This document shows, piece after piece, positions 13,744 through 26,399 of a stretch of DNA of 64,000 bases (position 1 is the first letter of the stretch; the number at the start of each line of letters is the position of its first letter). Source of the stretch: Temnothorax longispinosus (Eukaryota > Arthropoda > Insecta > Hymenoptera > Formicidae); contig NC_092361.1 of the NCBI RefSeq assembly GCF_030848805.1, positions 14,745,444-14,809,443 of the forward strand, in the 5' to 3' direction. The notes below the pieces were generated by a model that did no database searches, had not been told where the DNA came from, and saw nothing but the letters and a program-made list of their open reading frames with translations. A program made the position numbers and the translations under genes.

Positions 13744-15469
13744 ATAACCTGCTCTAAAAATAAGCTTTCTCAGGTTTATGTATGATTTTCGTTTGAGATT
13801 TATCATAATGTGGAATTGACATATGTTTGTAAGATGATATATTATGTAAAATTGACAAATTTTTAAAAAATGTATCCGAAAAAAATATTTTCAAAATTTT
13901 TTAAATATTTTTGAAATAAAATAAAAGTGGCGACTGCCGTGACACACTCAGTATGTACGTAATATATTGCACGTTTTTGTAATATCGGGAAGGCGTATGC
14001 ACGTTGTCTCAATATATATGGAAAATCGATTTTCTAAATTACCTGAATGCGGAAATTTATTGATAATTCCGATGAAGCATGAAATTGCCTATGGTATGTT
14101 GCCGCGCCGGTTTGGACGTAAATTACACCCACAGTCTGACCATTCCCAAGTTAAGTACGTCTGACACGTAGCGGTTAAACATGTTTAAGACTACAAGCAA
14201 GGATTAATAAGTATACCGAAAATTAAAACTTATAGAAAGAGAGTCGGAAACTTTGCATATAAGATGTAGAAATTTAAAACTTTAAGAGGTGCTAATAACC
14301 GTTAATTAATATATTATTAATTGCTAATCCATAATAAGTATAATACACATATTATTAATTAATGTTAATTATTCAGGATATTACTAACAAGCATATTTAA
14401 TCGGGCGCGGAAAATTTGATTAAAAATGCAGGACTCTATTGAGAAAGCGAAGGATCTAATTACTATTGATAAACATTGGCAACAACAGAGAGCTGAACGC
14501 GTCAAGAGTGTACGTTGTTAAACCGCGAAACTCAATCACGAAAATTTACCGAAACTGGGCCCACCGAAACGAGTTGTGTACGCGCGTTTCAGTGTAATTA
14601 CGTTCCCCGATATTGTATTCTTGGTCGCATTAGCAGCTGTGATTTTCGATAGGGAGTGTGCCGCGCACACAAGAGAACGCGATCGATAGTTACAATATGG
14701 TTGCTGTGTATATGTTACATCGCGCGATACCGTAGGTATATACGTTGATTTAACACCGAGCAATACGCAAGCAGACTTCTCAATTAGTACCCTCGTATTA
14801 AAGATGGAGTATAATTTATCTACTCCGTGCGCGCAAAATTAATATTAACTTCAGACATCGCGACGTAACGCGTATACGGAATTGTCGCTGCGAGGTCTCC
14901 GCCGAGTATCGTGCCTCGGCAGCATTAAAATTACACGACAAATTCGGCGGAATGAGCATAGCTGTAATTCTGCAGACAATTAATAGCATTTTCTGGGACA
15001 GCTTCATTCTGTACTAGGAAGTGACTTCAAAGCAAATGAATGTCTGCTATATCATATATAAACATGAAGCAAATTCAAATGTAATTAGAAAGAGAAATTG
15101 TTACGCAAAATTTCAAGGTATGTTCGCGAAACGAATATAGAAATATGCGTTCAACGGAATAGTAAAATAACATATTGATTTCTGTACGGTCGCTGCAACC
15201 GTTGTTATATCGGTGTATAATAAATAATTTACTCTACAATGCATATATTTTAATAATCCTATTTAAATTCAAAAATTACACGCATATAAAAATAAAAATA
15301 TAAAAAAGTATATGTGTATAAAAAGATACCATATATGAAATATAAAAAATATAATAAAATGTATAGGAATATTTTAAAACGGCTGTGCCAGTATTCAAAA
15401 TAATACAAGTTTTTAATATGAAAGAAATTTATACATTTTTGCACTACATATATAAATACAATATTATCA

Positions 15470-15475
<6 letters not shown>

Positions 15476-15525
<50 letters not shown>
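15476..15525. repeat. (TA)n microsatellite
   Basis: About 24 TA units. Confidence 0.95.
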
Positions 15526-15527
<2 letters not shown>

Positions 15528-15870
15528 TCTTTAATGTTACTACATAAAGTATGGAACATTCGCGTTAGAGTAAAAGGGCTTCATCTGATGGTATATCTCG
15601 TTTGAGATGTTTTAATATTACATTAATCAGCAGAAGGGCGCACCGAGACGCGATGGGTCGTTCGCGCTTGTTTACCGATAGTTCGACAGGAAGTTGAAGC
15701 GGCGCATACTTTAGCAGGGCAAAGGCACCGCGAGAGCTTCAACAGATGTGTCGATAGATCCGCGTGTTCATAACCGCGAGTGAGCGTACAAACGAGCGGA
15801 GCTTCCTCGTTGCCGCACGAGAGACGACGATCCGGAGTTACGGCCCTGGAAAATCGCTCCGCTTCGGCCG

Positions 15871-15899
15871 AGAGAGAGAGAGAGAGAGAGGAGAGAGAG
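15871..15899. repeat. (GA)n microsatellite
   Basis: A GA tract with one interruption, inside a CpG-rich patch. Confidence 0.9.
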
Positions 15900-18578
15900 C
15901 GACAGAAACGTAAAGGGTGGTTACCGTGTGTGCCGGTGCCGATGCCGGTGTCTATTAATGTCGCGGGCCTATTTCCGGATATATCTCGTGGTTGCCGTGC
16001 GAAAATTTACCTCCCTCTTGCGCGGAACGGAAATCGATCGATACCCGCGCGCTTCACGGCGCTCGCGGTCGAACGGGGTGAGATGGAGCGCGAGCGCGAA
16101 CGAGTGCCGCGCCGCGCCGATTCCGTATGAAAAAGAAGAAACAAAAGGGGACGACGGCCAAAGGAGAGCGTATTATAGACTCTCGCGGGAGACCATTTGG
16201 ACAGGATTGCTATTTCCGTGGCGCATTCCCGAGCCGAAAGCGACCGTGCGTCTTAATTCTCAGTAATTATTGTGATAGCATATTATTAATTACTTAATTT
16301 GAAACCATTTATAGATCGAGTATCGTATTCTTGCTGAACATTTAAAACTGGAAGTACACACAATTTCTATTTCGGGTTTCAGTTACTCGTTTTCTTGTTA
16401 TGTCTTGCGTTGCATAGAAGAAAAATCGGATAACAGTTATATATAATATCTAAATTGTAGATCAGAGATATTAAAATAATATCTTTAATAAAGAAAAACA
16501 CATAATGTGTGTACTTTCTCTTTAATTTAATTTACAACATGAAAATGAACATTTTATATAAAGCATATCTTATTATTTAAATATGTAATTTAAATAATAT
16601 ATATAATGGAACAGATGTTCCTATATTCATGGTTTTCGGTCATGGCTTGTCACTTTCAACTTTAGTTTCATCTATTTCTATTTGCATTTAGCTCTTACAT
16701 TTTATTTATCATCGATTATAATTTTGTTGCGGTATATTATACAAACGTGATATTTTACATATCAATGATGAACATACTTATAAGCGAGACTCATGAACAG
16801 ATCATACAGTCATCTGTCGATGTAATTGATGAAAGAGGCGATTTTCGGTATCGCGTAGCACTGGATAAACGCTCGTGCTCCAGAAGCTTAAAGATATACA
16901 TATTGAACGTGCGCGCGGTATATCGGATAAACGAACAAATTGCTCGATTGCAAGTCGCGGCACGGCCGATCGATCGATGCCGCCATGGAGATTTCACAGT
17001 TACGGGATGCATCGCGAGCAAGATTTCAATTTTATCTCGTTGCTATCGCGAGTATATGCATTGTGAAACGCAATATTGCATTAAATAATCAAAAGAACAT
17101 ATATACTTAAGATAGCGTGTGGTGGAGGCATATTTATGAGAATTGTTTGTGATAAATTTCAGTTATTTGCAATGGCTTACATTTTGTAATGTATGCATAT
17201 GTATGTATATATGTACATATATGCGAATTGTAATATGTATCAGGAGGGCATTCTGCATTCAGAGTCGACTAGCGCAATTTAACTTTGTGGGTACTATATG
17301 AATTCTGATTAGTCCTCCCATGCTTGAAAACTGCATTTTGTTCTATTTGACATGCAATTAAATGCGTAAAAAAATACTTGGCGGGAGATAATGCTCCCTC
17401 TTGAAGACAAGCGAAATGATGCTTGGAAGATGATTATACGCGAGAAAGAATCACACCGAGCACTCTTCGTATAAGAGAGCGAAAGGACAAGAATGCGTGA
17501 CGTAAAACTATGAAGAAAACAACGCGAGAGATAATTTTTATTATCGCAAAAGGGAGCGTTGTTGCGTAGTCGAGAATGCATGGGACAACGCAAGAAAAGG
17601 AAGAAGAGAGGATCGGTGGTCGGTATATATTTTTAAGTGATCGCAGCTGCGGTTTGCGCCAAGATTAGATAATACGTTGCTGCGTCTCGTGTCCCGACAA
17701 AATCCCGTGTGCATCCTGCTTCGATGAACATGTATCTCCTGCGAGAACAACTCGACGAAGGGACACTCTTTACGAAGGGAAAAGATCTGATTATGGGGTA
17801 AAGTGTAAACTATTATCTTGGATACCAGCACATTTATCGGCAAACATATATAGTAGATTGCTTTAAAGACCGATAGTTCTAATAAGCAAGAATGTAAGAA
17901 TCTATCAATCGCGCTATTTTTCGTAAGATAAATTAACGAGATTTTTTTATGGTATTTTGTTAAAGTTTTAAAGATTAAGATAAATATATTATTAAGAATT
18001 AAATATATCATAAAAAATTTTAATTAAGATACTGATACGCTTCTGATATCTGAAACGCTCTAGCAACAACATCTTACGAAAGTTCCTATCAAAAGAAAAA
18101 AAATTCCATACGAATAAATTTAGTATTCATCAGTATTCATTACTTTCAGCAATTCCTATTTAATTTTGAAAAAAAAAGATTATTAATGCAATAAAAAAAT
18201 TATGAAAAATTCGGTAAAGGCATGAGATGAACGCGATCGATGCAAACCAGTGAATGTTATATGTCAATCTCAGGCACATCTTATCGTCGAATAAATTGCG
18301 TGCATGAACCATCGAAAGTGACGGCAAAGGGTAGAAATCGGACGAGGGAACGTGGACGACGGTGCCGAGAGATCATCTTTCGGTCGTCGTTAACCACGTG
18401 CTGCCTGACATCCATTTCTCTAATCAACGGGGAACGAGGGGACCAAACAACAGCTCTCACCACGTGGCGCGCAGATGTGCCCCTGATGGGTCAGTATTAC
18501 CAGTTGTGCGATTGTATGCCTTTCATGCGCACGCGAGCATGCATATTAACCCTTAAACTGCATGCCTTAAAGCCTATA

Positions 18579-18714
18579 GGGTAAACTCGGGTAAGATGGC
18601 CATAGATAGAGGAAAGATGGCCCACCTATGTTCTTTCAATCTAGCTGGCCTGAAACATCGAATGGACATGAGTTGGCCATCTTTCCTGTATGGCCATCTT
18701 ACCCGAGTTTACCC
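18579..18714. mobile_element. Palindromic MITE-like element with 25-bp perfect TIRs
   Basis: The terminal inverted repeats begin GGGTAAACTCGGGTAAGATG and are identical over 25 bp (18579-18603 versus 18690-18714). Pairing continues inward after a small offset through GGAAAGATGGCC, giving about 45 bp of arm on each side and an almost fully palindromic 136-bp unit. It has no coding capacity and no convincing target-site duplication, so I do not assign it to a superfamily. Confidence 0.75.
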
Positions 18715-18811
18715 AAAAGCTTTTTTTGTTTTGAAGTCAGTCTGGTTAAATCAAGAAAATATGATAGAGGATATGCCGTACAAGTAAATAACATTTATTT
18801 GTACACTTTAC

Positions 18812-18902
18812 AACAATTGTCAAATATTCTCAATAACATGTCACAATTTGTCAAATATTCTCAATAACATGTCACAATTTGTCAAATATTCTCAATAACA
18901 TG
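18812..18902. repeat. 31-bp tandem repeat, 3 copies
   Basis: Unit containing GTCAAATATTCTCAATAACA is repeated with an exact 31-bp period: corresponding G residues are at 18819, 18850 and 18881. Copies are nearly identical, which indicates recent tandem duplication. Confidence 0.9.
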
Positions 18903-20639
18903 AAGGATATTTTATGTCTACTATTTTGACACGCAAACAAATTATTTAAAAAGTACGAGTATATTTAAAAACACGATATTTTTTCTTTTTTTTTAAGGTT
19001 ACTTACTTTTAAGGTTCCTTACGTAAATATATAGTGCAGCAATTACCGCGACACGATTCGTTTGAAGAAATCGCGGCCAACGCCGATTTAAGGGCTGTTA
19101 ACCCCGCAATGGATGGGTGACGAAATGGGACGCGACTGGGTGAAGTTAAAGTCGAGTAGCGATGTCTCAGAGATCCGAAATGGAAAATCACAAGGGAAGG
19201 TGGATCGTCTACAACGACGTCTTGAGCTGTTTATTTCGGACGTGATATACGTGTGAGACGTTGAAAATACTTCGAAAATAGATATATCGTAGAATATATA
19301 TCCATGCTATTTATATATTTCCTTTGTTTGAAATGCGACTTATCATATATATTTTATTATAAACTATAGAGAGACATGATATTAGTCAATAAATCCAAAG
19401 CAGCCCGTCGTTATTCTTATCTCATTGTATTTTTTGCCAAAAAGTTGACTCATATTACGTATACTTTAAATTTTGTGTATCCACAATTTATAAGAAAAAA
19501 CGTTAGCTGAATATGAAAGTGAATTAAAACAAAAAGATATTAGATGCATATTATTACGTCCTTATATTTAAAATACTATGAAACAAAAAGAAATTTTTTT
19601 TCATTTAAATTGTATATCTTTTTCGATTTTAGTTTCTATTAAATTACATCTTCCAATATATAAAGAATAAGACATCGACTTGAAAGTAAGGATTTTGAAG
19701 GTGAAACACATAATCTGTTATACCTACGACCATGTTATAAAACATGAAGTAGCGATTCCTTTGATGGAGTATTAACGATATCTCCGTAATGATTTTCCGT
19801 ATCGAAAAATTAATTTTTCCAAAGTCGGGTGCCAGATTCACATAAGTGTATTAATGTGAAAAGTTTCCCAAATTACCAAGGGAGAAAAAGCTGATCGATA
19901 TTTCTCATACGCCACTTGTCCTCCCTCACGTATATACGCTTTTGATACTCGCGAAGTATATCTCGTGTCATCCGCGCTCTCTCAACGTCATTCGGGGCCA
20001 ATGACTTACAGCGCGCGTTCTTTTGAAGTGTTTGCCATGTTTTATTTATTCCCCGTCCCGCGTACCCCCGCGACCTGGGCCGCATCTCGACCGAATTCTC
20101 GTTCTTTGTCCTCTCATCCGCGCACAGGGGATACAAAAAGATCCCCCGGGTAATGCTTTCCACCTGAATAATACCCGCGCAGTCTCCGGCGACGATATAA
20201 TCCAAAAACATTTACTTCATTGAAAATCACGTAATTAACACGCTATCATGCCGACATTTTTTTATCCGCGTTTATCTCGTCTATTTATTTAGACAACTAT
20301 AAAAAAAACTATAAGCCCTCCTTTCTATCTTTATAATGTCTTCCATCGGATAAGATTCACATTTCACTTTCTGTGGGGTCTATACGAGTTTGATGCGTGT
20401 CTTCCGTATGCGTAATATACATCTTATCATTAGCTCTGATTACCCATATGGAATCCAATTGACGTCTGACCTACAATTTCGTAATTTACTCAGTGCAATT
20501 TCAGCGCGATTTAATCCCTGATGTTATAGAAGAAGTCGGGATACAATTAGTAATGAAGTTTCTCAGACTCTATTTATTTCGTTTTAGATTTTTTCAAAAA
20601 GTCTTTTGGATATATATGTGTGTGTATATATATATAAAA

Positions 20640-20770
20640 TTAACATTAACAATATGTAATTAACATTATATATTGTATATACATATAATGCTAATTACAT
20701 TGTTTTAATGCTAATTACTTATAATGTTAATTACATTAGTGTTAATTACTATGTAACGTTAATTGCTCTT
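20640..20770. repeat. Degenerate array of TAATGTTAATTAC-like words
   Basis: Variants of AATGYTAATTAC and its reverse complement occur about seven times in roughly 130 bp, at irregular spacing. The core TAATTA matches the well-known Antennapedia-class homeodomain core, but decayed AT-rich repeat is an equally good explanation. Confidence 0.5.
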
Positions 20771-21793
20771 ATTGATTAGTCATCTAACAACACGAAAAAA
20801 AAGGAGAAAAAATATTATTACGTTGAAATTAATATCTTCAATTTCATTTATCCGTACAAATTTCGCGTACAAATAAAAAGTAAAGTTTCAACTTTAGCTT
20901 TATGAAGTTAAATTTTATGAAGTCGAAGACATTCCATACATCTCTTATCGTTAAGATTTAACTTTTACTCGCGCAAACTCAAGCAACATTTAATTCAAAC
21001 AACTACAAAAGAAGAAGATTGCTTTATTCTAGCTCTCTATTTCTTTTTTAAATAGTATATCAATATATAAAAATAATCTTCTGAAAAAGTTGAAAGAGAG
21101 AGAGATATTATTCAGTTATTCAAGGAGTTACGCAAAATTATTTCATGGAAAAATTATCTCGCTTGGAAAGATATTCTCTTCAAGACGGCTAGTTGTTCAA
21201 GGGAAGGTGGAGAAAGAAAAAGGGCAGGCAGCATGAATCGTCGAATAAAGAACGAATAAAAGATTGCCAGCTGACTCGCGTCTGTCGCTGAAATCACCAC
21301 CTCGCCGACGAAGAAATTATTGGCCACGCGGCCGATAAAATTGAGCCGCTCTTTCCCCCTTGCTTCTTTCACGCTCAAGTGCGTCGATCCAAGACCGGAT
21401 ATCGATCCTTGATTCTGATTTCGGGCATCTTTCAACGACTTTTGTACAAATCGCGAGTCTTAAAGATGAGTATTACTGTACTTAAGTTTGTATACTAAAA
21501 TATAGAAAAGAAAATCTGTGTATTTAATAATTGTTTAAAAAGTTTTGGTTCACTGACGTCCAAGAATTATTATCTATTTACTCTATCGTAATGTTTGATC
21601 TAGAAATTCAAATTATTTTTTACGTACTTGAAAAGAGCGTAATATTGACAAGTTCAGATTTCGCCATAGAAAATGCGCATAGAAATCTTTTCGTTTATTC
21701 CTGACACTATAAAATCCGGCAATTGGTATAAAAAATGTATTTTCATATTTATAGTATTTGAAATAAAAACTCATTAAAATTATGACGTTTTCA

Positions 21794-21795
<2 letters not shown>

Positions 21796-21848
<53 letters not shown>
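21796..21848. repeat. (TC)n microsatellite
   Basis: About 26 perfect TC units. Confidence 0.95.
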
Positions 21849-21852
<4 letters not shown>

Positions 21853-23219
21853 ATCTTTTACTTAAAGTAAATAAACTCAATGCACGTACAAATCCACGTA
21901 TATTTTTCGCTTATAAACGTACTGCTGATTATTAGATTTAATTGTAATTATTTTTTAATGTTTTAATGTTTTAATTATTAAACACAAAGGTTTTTTGTAA
22001 AAATAGATAAATTTCATTCCAAATTTTATCATCGTTAAAACTTTAGACTTTCCTACATCGCGACAGCGACCTTTCTTAAGTGAGATGTACTTCGCCTCGT
22101 ATTAACGTCTAAGCATCGATACTAGGTCACCGCGACACGGTTCGATGAACGCGATGTTCACATAAGGCCAGTTTCTTAAGCTCGTGAAGAGCGCCTAAGC
22201 AAGCGCATTGAATACCGATGAGTCCTTCGCATTGTCAAGTAACGTTCCAGTTCCGCTTACGCATTTTTCATCCGTATACGACAGAAAAAAAAGAGAGAGA
22301 GAGAAAGGAGATGAGAGACACATTTCACGTGCCATACGTCTTACGTAGTCGATTCGTTCGGTCAATAAATGTATCGTTCGATGCCAAGAGAAATCGGTAA
22401 TTTATGAACTCGCTTCAGGTATAACTTCACATTTGCACCATATTTACACTTTTTTTATAACCATAATATATTATAATAATATTATAAAATTATTTTGTAA
22501 GTAGTGTAGCATGGAATAGTTGCAGGATGATGTTTGAGATGTTCAAAGGAAGAGTAAGTGCATAGTTTGTGAAATAACGCAGCTCAAAACAGAAAGAAAA
22601 AATACATTCATAAATAAGAAGTCTTTGAATGAGAAAGATCTCTGCTAAAGCGGAGGACCACGGACTCATAAGTTATATATACCGTTAAAGTCGTCGTAGT
22701 CGTCGCTCCAACAAGTCGGAGCTAAGTAAATTCGCCTTTTCTGACCATATTAAAGATATAGTTATGTAATCCAAAAAGAGACAGCGCGGATTGCTTATGC
22801 GCGGCTTACTTCATTCAACCGCCGATGCAACCAAACCGTCATTCTACTCTTAATCCAAAATGCACCGCAAATACCGTGCCCGCATAGGAAACTGCGCGGC
22901 GTGTTTCAATGCTACGTCATTAACAGTTGGGAAAGTGGTCCCATCGTTCTGCACCTCTTTGTTCGCCGCCGTGATTAAACTTCGTCCCGGCGCTACTTTT
23001 ACGCGCCGTTGTCGTTACGCTCTCGATTGTCGCGTGCAAGCGCCGGAGGTTCGCAAATTCCGAAGCCTTAACGTGCGATAATCAAGAATATTCGCACGAA
23101 AGAATTGAGTGTTCTGGAATTGAAAGCCCACAGCGAAATGCGACTACACGATTCTTTATCTCTCTTTATCGCTATATATATATAATTATTTGATAAGAAA
23201 ATACTTTATGAATCTAATA

Positions 23220-23695
23220 AGGTAAAATGTATCAATGCCGGGACGTTTAAGACCCTGTCTGGACACCTTTATTATTTTAGTTTTTAACCCTTCGCTGAAC
23301 AAGTGGGGCTTTAAAGACCCGGTTGATATTTCAGTTTTAAATTTTTCGGAAACTTTACGGACTCATAAAAAAATCTAAACAAGAATCAGGCATATATAAC
23401 GGTATAAATAGATTTTTAAAGCCTTCAAAAGTATACTTGAATTTTTTCAGATTTTCTATGTTACTTATTATAGCTTGAAAATCTTAACTGGCCTAAAAGA
23501 CCCACACGTTCGACGGAAGCAGCAAAATTACACATGTTCTGCAAAGGGTTAAATAAGTATAACACAAATCAAAGATAAAAATATTATATTGTAATACAAG
23601 AAAAATATTTTTATCTTTCATTCTTTGATTTTAATTCGCGTTATAATTTATTTAAAGACTATAAAATATGTGTCCAGACATTGGTACATTTACCT
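23220..23695. mobile_element. MITE-like element, copy 2 (TA-type, interrupted)
   Basis: This copy is related to the element at 8584-8823. Its ends are AGGTAAAATGTATCAATGCC on the left and the inverted AGGTAAATGTACCAATGTCT on the right, and it is flanked by TA on each side (23218-23219 and 23696-23697). The shared interior (GGACACCTTTAT, TTTTAGTTTTTAA, AAATAAGTATAAC, AAATATTTTTATCTT) is split by a 261-bp piggyBac-like insertion at 23288-23548. Without the insertion it would be about 211 bp. A Tc1/mariner-type MITE is the likely class (inference). Confidence 0.7.
23288..23548. mobile_element. piggyBac-like non-autonomous element with TTAA duplication
   Basis: It starts CCCTTCGCTGAACAAGTG and ends with the inverted CCCTTTGCAGAACATGTG (14 of 18 positions match). 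It is flanked by TTAA on both sides (23284-23287 and 23549-23552). The CCC..GGG ends and TTAA duplication are the known signature of the piggyBac superfamily. The related element at 8584-8823 has the uninterrupted site with a single TTAA, which defines the insertion boundaries. The element is 261 bp and non-coding, so it would depend on a transposase elsewhere. Confidence 0.8.
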
Positions 23696-24060
23696 TAATG
23701 TAATCGTAAACTTACGTACTTTAAGAAATTTTAATTTCGATCGTGATGCGTATTTATTTTTTCGTGTACAATTTAAAAACTCCCAAAGAGATAATTATAT
23801 CGTATGTTCGAATTGTTCTTATGTACAAAGGGGAATGTAAAATAAGAGCGGACTCATTAAAACTGCGCAATTAATACTTTAAACTGATACGAGGAAATCA
23901 AGATCATGTACGATATCAATCTCCGAGGGCGCAACAACAGCAATTTGATAGCGTTTCCACCCCCTCCCTTTCGTCGGAGCCTGTGATCATTTCGCGTCCA
24001 ATTATTTCGCGGAGGCGCCTCGTTACTGGCTAAAATCGGGGAAACAACGAATAAGTGGCG

Positions 24061-24101
24061 AGAGTGAGTGAGTGAGTGAGTGAGTGAGTGAGTGAGTGAG
24101 T

Positions 24102-24152
<51 letters not shown>
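24061..24152. repeat. Compound (GTGA)n-(TA)n microsatellite
   Basis: About 10 GTGA units run directly into about 24 TA units. Confidence 0.95.
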
Positions 24153-24156
<4 letters not shown>

Positions 24157-24501
24157 GAGGCAATATCTCCCCTCATAATTCCAATCATTCGCCAGATTTA
24201 TTCTCTCCGCGATGAGCGTGTCCGATACACACCCGACAACGCGTCGCATTTTGCTTACAGGATGATCCCGCAGTCATCATTATAAATATTCAGGATGGAT
24301 TCCTTATTTTCCGAGTCCAATGATCGTTTTGTCGTCAAAAGAGATCGTAAATATTAATGAGCACATTATATACGACTATTTTTATATAATTAATTACATA
24401 GAGTTTCAAGGTGAAGCAAATTTAATAAATAAAGTAAATTTTGTAGAAGCAGGTTCTAAATTGAAATTTAATGCGAGCCACAACAGGTTTACCTTACCCA
24501 A

Positions 24502-24502
24502 A

Positions 24503-24534
<32 letters not shown>
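24502..24534. repeat. (GA)n microsatellite
   Basis: About 16 GA units with one GG interruption near the end. Confidence 0.9.
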
Positions 24535-24535
<1 letters not shown>

Positions 24536-25352
24536 ATATATGTATAAAGGTTAAATCCGAGACGATAATCCTTCTAAGAGAGATCTTCATCGTGAGACAT
24601 TATATACCGTTCACTACAACCCTTTAGCTTTCCAACATTAGACATCTCGTTAACTAGAAATTGAAATCCTAAATCTCTGTTGAGATAAAGTTATCTCGAA
24701 GGTAAATAACCGATCAAGTTTCTGTTATCAATCACATATCACGTCTCTATTTAAATCGCGAGGAATCCCTCAATTTCACTCGTGACTGAAAAAGTTTCAA
24801 TTGTCCCAGTACTTTTTCACAAGGATTCTCGTCTCAGATTCCGACAAAGGATCTGCCCCTCAAACGTCCCGTGCGTTAACCGCGAATCATCCCGTATAAC
24901 AGCCGCGTTACCGCGTCGCGCCGCCTCGCCGTCTTTGTCATGGGGTCGCACATTGCCGACGACGAGATCGCTCACATAAAAGAGAGAAAGAGAGAGAGAC
25001 TCTCGATAATTCAACGGAACAGGGCGAAAAAATCAATAGTACAACCACCCCGATGGTGGCGCGCGGACGTTGCCAGGAGGGACTGCAAGGGAACCGGGGG
25101 TGGTAGGGGGGCGCGGAGGGCTGGCAAGAGTCCGGGGGCCCCCTAACTCACCCGGGGACGCGTGCATATACGCGAGCGCTACGCTTTCTACCGCATATAC
25201 TTAATGAACACACGGCGGCAACGTATTTGCGCGCACACGGCGACTGACACCCGGCCTGCCTGCCCGCCGGCCGGCCGGCGAACAGCCGACTCGTCATTTA
25301 TTTCCTTTTTCTGTTCCCTCTTTCTCTCGGGAGAGCGCAATAACCTTTCAGC

Positions 25353-25409
25353 CTCTGCTCTCACTTCGGAAGAACGCCGGCCGCTCTTCCGAAGCAGAGA
25401 AAGAGAGAT
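25353..25409. repeat. GC-rich hairpin
   Basis: CTTCGGAAGA at 25364-25373 faces TCTTCCGAAG at 25385-25394 across a CCGGCCG-centred loop that is itself nearly self-complementary. An outer CTCTGC/GCAGAG pair extends it after a short bulge. It lies in a CpG-rich, gene-free patch and its function is unknown. Confidence 0.6.
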
Positions 25410-25994
25410 ACCTCGGCCTATAGGCTCCGCGCGTCTCCCCGTGGTGCACCAAGGTGCGAGGGCGGAACTAAATTTCCGCCATATTCTAGTCGTAAATGAT
25501 GGTAGAGGGAAATTATCAGGTAGAATTTAATACACGCGCGCTTTCGTAATAGTTGATATCGTGTGTTATAATATGTTGGAAATAAAAGATGCAATCTTCT
25601 CTCCAAAATGTGACTCGAGATGAATATCGTGCTGTTACGATGCAGAGTTAGTTTAGTCGCCGGGTGGAAAAGCACATTGTTGCAGAGATTGTTTATCTTA
25701 ATACTTAAACTTATGTAACGTTCGAACTAATTCGATAAACAAAGCCATTCCACGCGAAGTGACGTCTTTGATTATGTGTGTATGTGTGTATGTGTGCTGC
25801 GCAACTAGGTCATCACGATATATATTTCTTGGAATACGAATACATTTGCTGTGTACACACCGACACACGTGACTGTTCGAGATTAATGCAATTAATTTTC
25901 CTTTTAATCTATTGAAACAGTTATCGAGATTTATGCTCGCTTCTGTGTATATTAATTTGAAAATTTAGTTACTCACAATTTTCCTTGTTATACC

Positions 25995-26384
25995 AAAACA
26001 GAAACTTTTACTTCGCCAATAAATAATTAACAATAAAGATTATTTATTCGACTCAACTGGCCATTAATTATAATCATCATGACATTTCGACTATGGGTTT
26101 TGGTCTTTCTAAATCGATGCGTAACTTTTGATACTAATAAGTATTCTTTTTTAAAATTACAATAAAGAATTTATTACAAAAAAAAATATAAAGAGGGTTC
26201 GAACTCTGGCTGGAGTGATATTTTTCGCAATAAATTCTTTGCAGTGATTTTAAAAAAGAATGCTTATATTAACATCAAAATTTACATCGATTAAGAATTA
26301 GGACCAAAATCCATCGAAACGTCGTAACAATTATATAATTAATAAAGATGGTCACACATAAGTCGAATAAATAATCTTTATCGT
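25995..26384. mobile_element. Long fold-back element resembling a Penelope-like element tail
   Basis: The left arm (about 26029-26177) and right arm (26227-26385) are diverged inverted copies. Both contain AATAAAGATTATTTATTCGA-type ends, TTTCGA..GG.TTTTGGTC and AAAGAATTTATT. The right arm carries GACCAAAATCCATCGAAACG at 26302-26321, resembling the GAAAC-containing hammerhead region reported for Penelope-like retroelements. An imperfect direct repeat, TTCCTTGTTATA, flanks the unit (25981 and 26385). There is no open reading frame. The Penelope assignment is inference from short motifs; an unrelated fold-back MITE is possible. Confidence 0.5.
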
Positions 26385-26399
26385 TTCCTTGTTATATCT

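Larger units (their letters stand above)
13739..18578. other. Gene-free stretch
   Basis: No gene is supported. The sequence is mostly AT-rich, with a (TA)n tract at about 15476-15525, a (GA)n tract at 15871-15899 and a CpG-rich patch at about 15640-16260. The open frames in the CpG patch and at 16747-17088 have no recognisable domain, and overlapping frames on the opposite strand are equally open. Confidence 0.5.
18903..23219. other. Gene-free stretch
   Basis: No gene is supported. It contains a cluster of TAATTA-type words at about 20640-20770 (listed separately), a (TC)n tract at 21796-21848 and a modest CpG-rich patch near 22800-23080. Confidence 0.5.
23698..25994. other. Gene-free stretch with microsatellites
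   Basis: No gene is supported. It contains the compound AGTG/TA repeat at 24061-24152, a (GA)n tract at 24502-24534, a GC-rich patch at about 24840-25530 and a GC-rich hairpin at 25353-25409. Confidence 0.5.

Noticed and set aside
18812..18902. CRISPR-like spaced repeat
   Set aside because: The 31-bp units are directly adjacent with no variable spacers, and the genome is eukaryotic.
24061..24285. Frames encoding Ile-Tyr and Ser-Leu-Thr-His repeats
   Set aside because: Direct products of the AGTG/TA microsatellite.
26195..26215. tRNA-like T-arm (GGGTTCGAACTCTGG)
   Set aside because: The stem does not pair in the T-arm register and no acceptor, D or anticodon arms can be fitted; it is the centre of the fold-back element.
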